The notes beneath the pieces were generated by a model that made no database searches, was not told the origin of the DNA, and saw only the letters and a program-made list of their open reading frames with translations. From an archaeon (GTDB taxonomy: Archaea > Aenigmatarchaeota > Aenigmatarchaeia > GW2011-AR5 > GCA-2688965), in assembly GCA_002688965.1 (NCBI GenBank), contig NZEE01000093.1:1-6769 (forward strand): a DNA stretch of 6,769 nucleotides, given 5' to 3'. Positions 1 through 6,000 of the stretch are shown here, piece by piece; position 1 is the first letter of the stretch, and every line of letters begins with the position of its first letter. The translations under genes were made by a program, and so were the position numbers.

Positions 1-1
1 A

Positions 2-3000
2 TGTGGGCCAGGACTAGTTTGTCATGATACTAATTATATTCTGGAATTGACCTCGGATTTTCCAGTCTGTATGACTCCTCCAAATTGTACTCCTTGTGCC
101 AGTTGGATTTTAGGATGGAGTCAAGATATGGATTGTTGTTTTCCACCCACTCCTCAAGGTTGTAACGAAGTTCCAACGCCTGTTGGTGTTGCATTTCCAG
201 ATAATGTAGTTGTAACTGGTTGGGATTCTATGGTTGGATTAAATGGAACTGCTTCTTATGCTACTGGTGGATCTGAATGTAATATAGTAAGCTATGAATG
301 GACTCAAGTTTCCGGAACTCCAGTAACCATAAATAATGCTTCATCTGATACGTGTGTAGGACAATCATGTAATACATACACGGCTAACTTTGTAGTACCA
401 AATGTACCTGGTGATCTAGTTTTTCAGTTAGAAGTTTGTGATAATATTTTTGGAGATTTATATACCGGATATTGTAGTAGTCTTAATACACCTGTTACAG
501 TAACGGTTACTGATGATCATCTTATAGGTATAATGGCGGGGGTCGGTGGTTCGATTGTTTGTGCTAATATAAGTTCATGTTCACTTCCAGCTGGAATGCA
601 ATTCGATGGTGTAACTTACAGTAACTTGTATACCATTTATTCTAATCCAACCCCCGAAGAGTGTTGTTTATATCAACATGGCTATCCAGCTGGTTATACA
701 GCGACAGAATGTGGAACTGGCTCTCCACTAACTGATTTATATACATGTACTGAGTTAGTTTGTAGTGGTACTCCAACTGCTGTTCTTCAGGATGGAACTT
801 ATAATCCACTCCCATCATCAATAATGGTAAATTCCGGTCTCCTTGTGTGGGGTGTTAATAGCTACGATACTGGTGGGTGTGAAATAGTATCTTGGGACTT
901 TAGTCAAACTGATGGAACTGCTGGTTCTTTTGCAGATCTGGGCTCTACAATGAGTATGGATATATTTACTGCACCATCTACACCAGGAATTGTTGAACTA
1001 CAACTTACCGTTGCTGATACACTTGGTAATACAGGATCAACTCGTGAAATTATATTTGTTGGAACTGCTGGTTGTATGAATTCTTCTGCTTGTAATTACG
1101 ATGTAAATGCTATAGAAGATGATGGTAGTTGTTATCTTGAAGTGAATCACTGTCTGGCGAGTGGTGGTGATCCAGAATTGTGTGATAATACAGATTATGA
1201 ATCTTATTGTGTGGGTGAAGCACCCGATGGTTGGATACCAGTTTCGGAGAGTGGTGGTGATGATGTATATGGATGTACGGACACGGCTGCGTGCAACTAT
1301 AATGCTACTGCAACATATGATGATGGAAGTTGTGACTATCCAAATGATGTAAATTGTTATTGTGATACAGATAACGATGGCAGATGGAATACAGAATCAG
1401 GAATACTTACTGGTTGTTATCAAACTTGTGATTCTTGGTGTGATGCTTGCCCATATATGTGTGATGATAATGAATTAGAAGGTGCTGAAACTTTTGGTTG
1501 TACGGATGAAACAGCTTGTAATTTTTGGTCAGAAGCTACAGAAAATAATGAGTCTTGTATTCATTGTTCAGATATAACTTGTTATAATGACGGTGAATCT
1601 GGAACTTATAATCCTTGTGCTTGTCCAGAAGTTACAGTCGGTGGAGCTCCAATACCTGCTCAAACTTGTTTTGATTTTGGTTATACAAATGTACCAGTAT
1701 TTGGTTGTATGGATACAGCGGATAATGTTTGTAATTTTAATCCGGATGCTGATATAACTGATAATAGTTGTACTTATGACGTAGGTTGTGGTTGTGATGA
1801 AACCGGGGGGTATTCAGATATAGCTCCATGTGATACTCAATTGACTTGTTATGAATCTGGTGGTTCTGGAGTACATGAGGGTGTATGTGTTTGTCCAAAT
1901 CAAGATTGTTTTACTTTTAATTATACAGATGTTCAAGTATCTGGTTGTACAGATCCAGCTACTTATAATTACAATTTAGATGCAGATTTTGATAATGGTA
2001 CTTGTCAATATCCAGGTTGTACAAATTCAAATTCATATGATCATAATGGTGGAATAAATTTACTTGGTCAGACTACTAATTATTCTTGTTCAAATGATAC
2101 TTATTTAGCAAATTCAAATTGGCATACAAATTTTATATGTGATGCATTTAATGTACCAAATTGTTGCTGTTCATATTGTCTTAATGATGTAGATATTACA
2201 GCAGATTATACTATAGTTTCTCCAACAACTTTACAACAAGAAGATCCAGGAACTTATGGTGATCCATATATTAATCAGCTTGTTGAGGTAAATGGTTATG
2301 AAGATTTTGGAGGGGCTACTTATGCTGATGGTAATCCTTGTGCTGTTAGCGATTGGCAATGGTTTAACCATTTAGGCCATATGATATGGTCATACTATGA
2401 AGTAGATGATGATAATTTGATTGCAACTACTTCTACAGCACAAATTTATACACCATCAGTCGTTGGTAATTGGCCAATTGTGGTGTGGGGAAACTATCCC
2501 GCGGGAGATAATAATGGTGCTGAATATCTTTATCAAGAAGGTAAAATGGTAACAATACCTGTAAGAGACATATTTAAAGATTGTGCATATGAAAGTGCAC
2601 ATAATTATAATTATCTGGCTGAAGAAGACAATGGTTTGTGTGAATTTTGTACTGTAGATTCGGTTGAATTAATATCAAGTACACTATCAGTTCAACATTC
2701 AATTGGTGAGGGATTTACTTTAGATTTGGGTGAAGCTATTAGTGGAGTACTGGAATATACCGCGGATCCTTGCGCTTTTATGATGGTGAATTGGATCGTT
2801 TCTACAACTTGTCCAGAGGATTCCATCTTATATTGGACCAGTATCTATACTCCAACAACCCAGATGTTTGATTATACTTATATAATACCAGAATTACCTA
2901 GATCTACACCAACTTGTACTATAACATATTCTGGTAATATAGTACATTATAATGGTCAACAGCCAATTCAAACTCCAATAGGTGAAGTAACAATAACTAT

Positions 3001-6000
3001 ATTAAGTCCAGTTTATGGTTGTATGGATGCTGATGCTTGTAATTTTGATGAGAATGCTCAGGTACAATTAGATGAGGATATTTGTCTTTATCTTGATGAT
3101 TGTAATAATTGTGGTGGTAATGGATTTACAGCAAATTGTGCAACATGGCCACCACCAGAACCAGAGTTCGTAGAAGAAGGAATAGTTTTTGATTCTTATG
3201 ATGGTTGTGATATTCCACTTAACTATACCATCCCTCCAGACGGGTGGTATCATTTAACAGATACTCATTCAGTTATATATAACACTGGTTGGCTTAGTGG
3301 TAACTATTATCTTAACAATGGAATGCATTGGCCCAGTTACGATATATCCGGCTGGCAATTCAGAGTAGACCCAGAAAAAGCTACAATTACTGGTGCTTCA
3401 GGTGGAGTGTCTGCGGATGCTGGATTTGAGATAGTTTTTGATTCTGAAACTGGTATAGTTCTGGGTTATAGTCTAACTGGCGGTGTTATTTCCAGGGATA
3501 TTGGATGTGGTACATTAGTAGAGCTAACTTTAACCGATGTTACAGAAGAAAATTTAAGTCTTATTTTAACTGACCCTGTTGTAGGAGATCATGATAATTA
3601 TGGTAGATCCTTTGAATATTATCCAGATCCATTCTTACAACCTGAACATTATTATGACGATAAACCAAATTTAGGTTCAGAGCTTTTGACTTGGTGGGAT
3701 AATCTATGTGTGGATACTAATGCTCAAGGTTATTATGAGCCTGGTGTTGGAAGTAATTGTTCGAGTGGGGGGGATTGCCCATCTCCATATTGTTATGGTA
3801 TCTGTAGTGATATGGATTGTGCTGGAAATTGTAAGAGAGAAAATGATGAAATAGTAACTTCCGCTTGTCCAGGCTGGGGATTACGTGAATGGGGAGAGCT
3901 ATTAAATGATGATAACCCATACTCTTACCTATTTGATCCTGAATTGGTAAATCCCTCGGGATTTGGGTTCGATTTTATGTCGGTAGCTTGGGGTGATATG
4001 TGCTGTGAAAGTGGTGTTTACGATGAATGTTGTGAAGATTCGAATGGAAATCACTTTTGTGATAATGATAGTAGAATTAATTTTTGTAGGCCAGTAATTT
4101 TTGAAGCTATGGGAACTACTTGTATGGATGAAGGTTCTGGCTGTCCAGAGGGTTATACGTGGACTCAAGTAGCTACTGAAGGTGAAATTCTTGGTTGTCT
4201 TATTCCAGGAGATTCTTCTTATAATCCATATGCAAATGTTGATTATTGTGTAGATTCGAATGGAGATTACAGTCCAGAAGGTGGAGATTCTCATGAATAT
4301 TGGTGTTCAACTAATGCTGAATGTGATGGTTGGTTTGGTGAAGGTTATGAATGTATGGCTAGTTGTACAGGTCAAGCTGGTTTTGATATTATACTTGATA
4401 GTGACAGTTTCTTTGGAATTTCTGATAATATTTATTCAGTATCCGTAGCTGGAAGAGATGATAGATTACTCTATCTACATGGTTCATATGATTCTAACTG
4501 TAATTATCTTACAATTGACAGTACGTGTGGTAGTAGACTTGAACCGAATGATAATCCACAATATTCAGGTGCTTGGAGATGTCATTGTGAAGGTGTCCCG
4601 CAATCGGAATATTATGATAATTGGAATATGGCCAGCCAGAGCCACTGTCAACAAACTTGTTGTTCATTTGGTGATATGGGTTGTTGTATCAACGAAGCCT
4701 CTGATCCAAATCCTAATTATGGTGGGTGGAGAAGTGAACTTTATCCAGATAGAGATGATTATATACCAATAGAATATACAGTAACAATCGTAAATGACAC
4801 TGGGTCAGTTTCACTAAATAAAACTTTTGTTAAACCTATACCAGACAGTTACGTTTCCACACAGGTTGGCCAAACAACATATTCAGAACCTGGAACGATG
4901 GATGTGGGGGTTGATTGTGATGAGTTTGCAAATAATGATCCAGGTGCTAATTGGCCTTTGTGTGGCAATTTTTGTCATGCGGTTGAAGAAACAGCTGATA
5001 AGTATTGTCTAGAAATGGGTCATAGTGGATATGAATCATACGACTACGGTGGCATATATAATTATGTCGGGATATGGTGTGGTTATAGTAATGAATATTG
5101 CACTACATATACGGCTAATAATAATGGCTGGAGATGTAGCAGTTATGACTTTGATATCGGTCGAAATATGATCGATCTAGTATGTTATGATGAGCTAAAT
5201 TATTGTGCAGATCAATTTGATGATCTTAATGAAGGAGATTTTTACGATTATTTCGTAGTTCATGGTTATGATTTTGAAATTCCAGAAGTAGGTACATACA
5301 CTATAACTGTAACTATGACTGATGTTATTGGTGCTATATATGAAGCTACTAAAGAAGTTTATATTGATTCAATACTTTCAATAGAACAATCTATTAGTAA
5401 TTCTTATTTACCTTGGCAAGGAATTAATATAGATCCATCAACATTTGAAAATACACAAGACGGTTGGGAAGATTCTGATTCTGATGACAGACCATCACTT
5501 GGTTGTTTTTATTATGATGATATTAATTTATCAGGGTATAATTTTATATATGGCGAAACTATACTTTATGATGAAGTTAATAATTTTACCCAATTATCTA
5601 TTTCCAATATTATACAAAATCCAAGTGGAGACTTAGTAGATATTGAAGTAGAAGATATGTTAGATGAAGATTATGAAATATACGTTGCTTGTGGTGAACA
5701 TACATCAGGCTGTCATACCGATGGTTGTGTTGGTGACTCTGGTTGTTATAACGGCGGGTCTGACAATTGGCTAGCATGGGATAATCTAGATGAATGTTTA
5801 TGTGGTACAAACGGGCTCTGGGGTGGATCAAGTAATCCACAGTGTATAGCAGGCACTGGTTCTGGACAAGAAGGAAATGTCTGGCTACCAAGACTAGGAG
5901 TAAATTATGAATTGTGGAATACCACCTATCATTCCGCTGCTTATAAACCTAGACAATGGGATACGGGAATTAATTGTGGTCCGGCGAGATGTGAATCTTC

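Noticed and set aside
1..24. ATG at position 1 as a gene start
   Set aside because: It is in frame 1 and meets a stop (TGA at 25-27) after eight codons. The real frame begins before the window.
1161..1352. 63-codon + strand ORF with many Met and Val
   Set aside because: It covers GCTD-type repeat 2 in the wrong frame. The Met-rich content comes from the GATGAT-type codons of the real frame.
1364..1381. True EF-hand
   Set aside because: Only the acidic loop is present. There are no flanking helices and the neighbours are Cys-rich, so a thrombospondin-3-like loop is more likely.
1805..1810. G run as a possible frameshift site
   Set aside because: The frame continues with matching linker and repeat motifs on both sides, so no frameshift is needed.
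1070..3085. CRISPR array or DNA-level tandem repeat
   Set aside because: The repeats are conserved at protein level only, with diverged DNA and irregular spacings (201, 225, 207, 240, 72, 564 and 438 bp), all multiples of three.
3929..4294. 121-codon ORF on the minus strand
   Set aside because: It lies wholly opposite the giant frame. Its translation is low-complexity, rich in I, T and S, with no recognisable motif, as expected from the reverse complement of an AT-rich gene with few stops.
4458..4772. 104-codon + strand ORF in another frame
   Set aside because: The overlapping frame-2 translation has recognisable strands and Cys patterns, whereas this ORF gives a V/I/M-rich string typical of an out-of-frame shadow.
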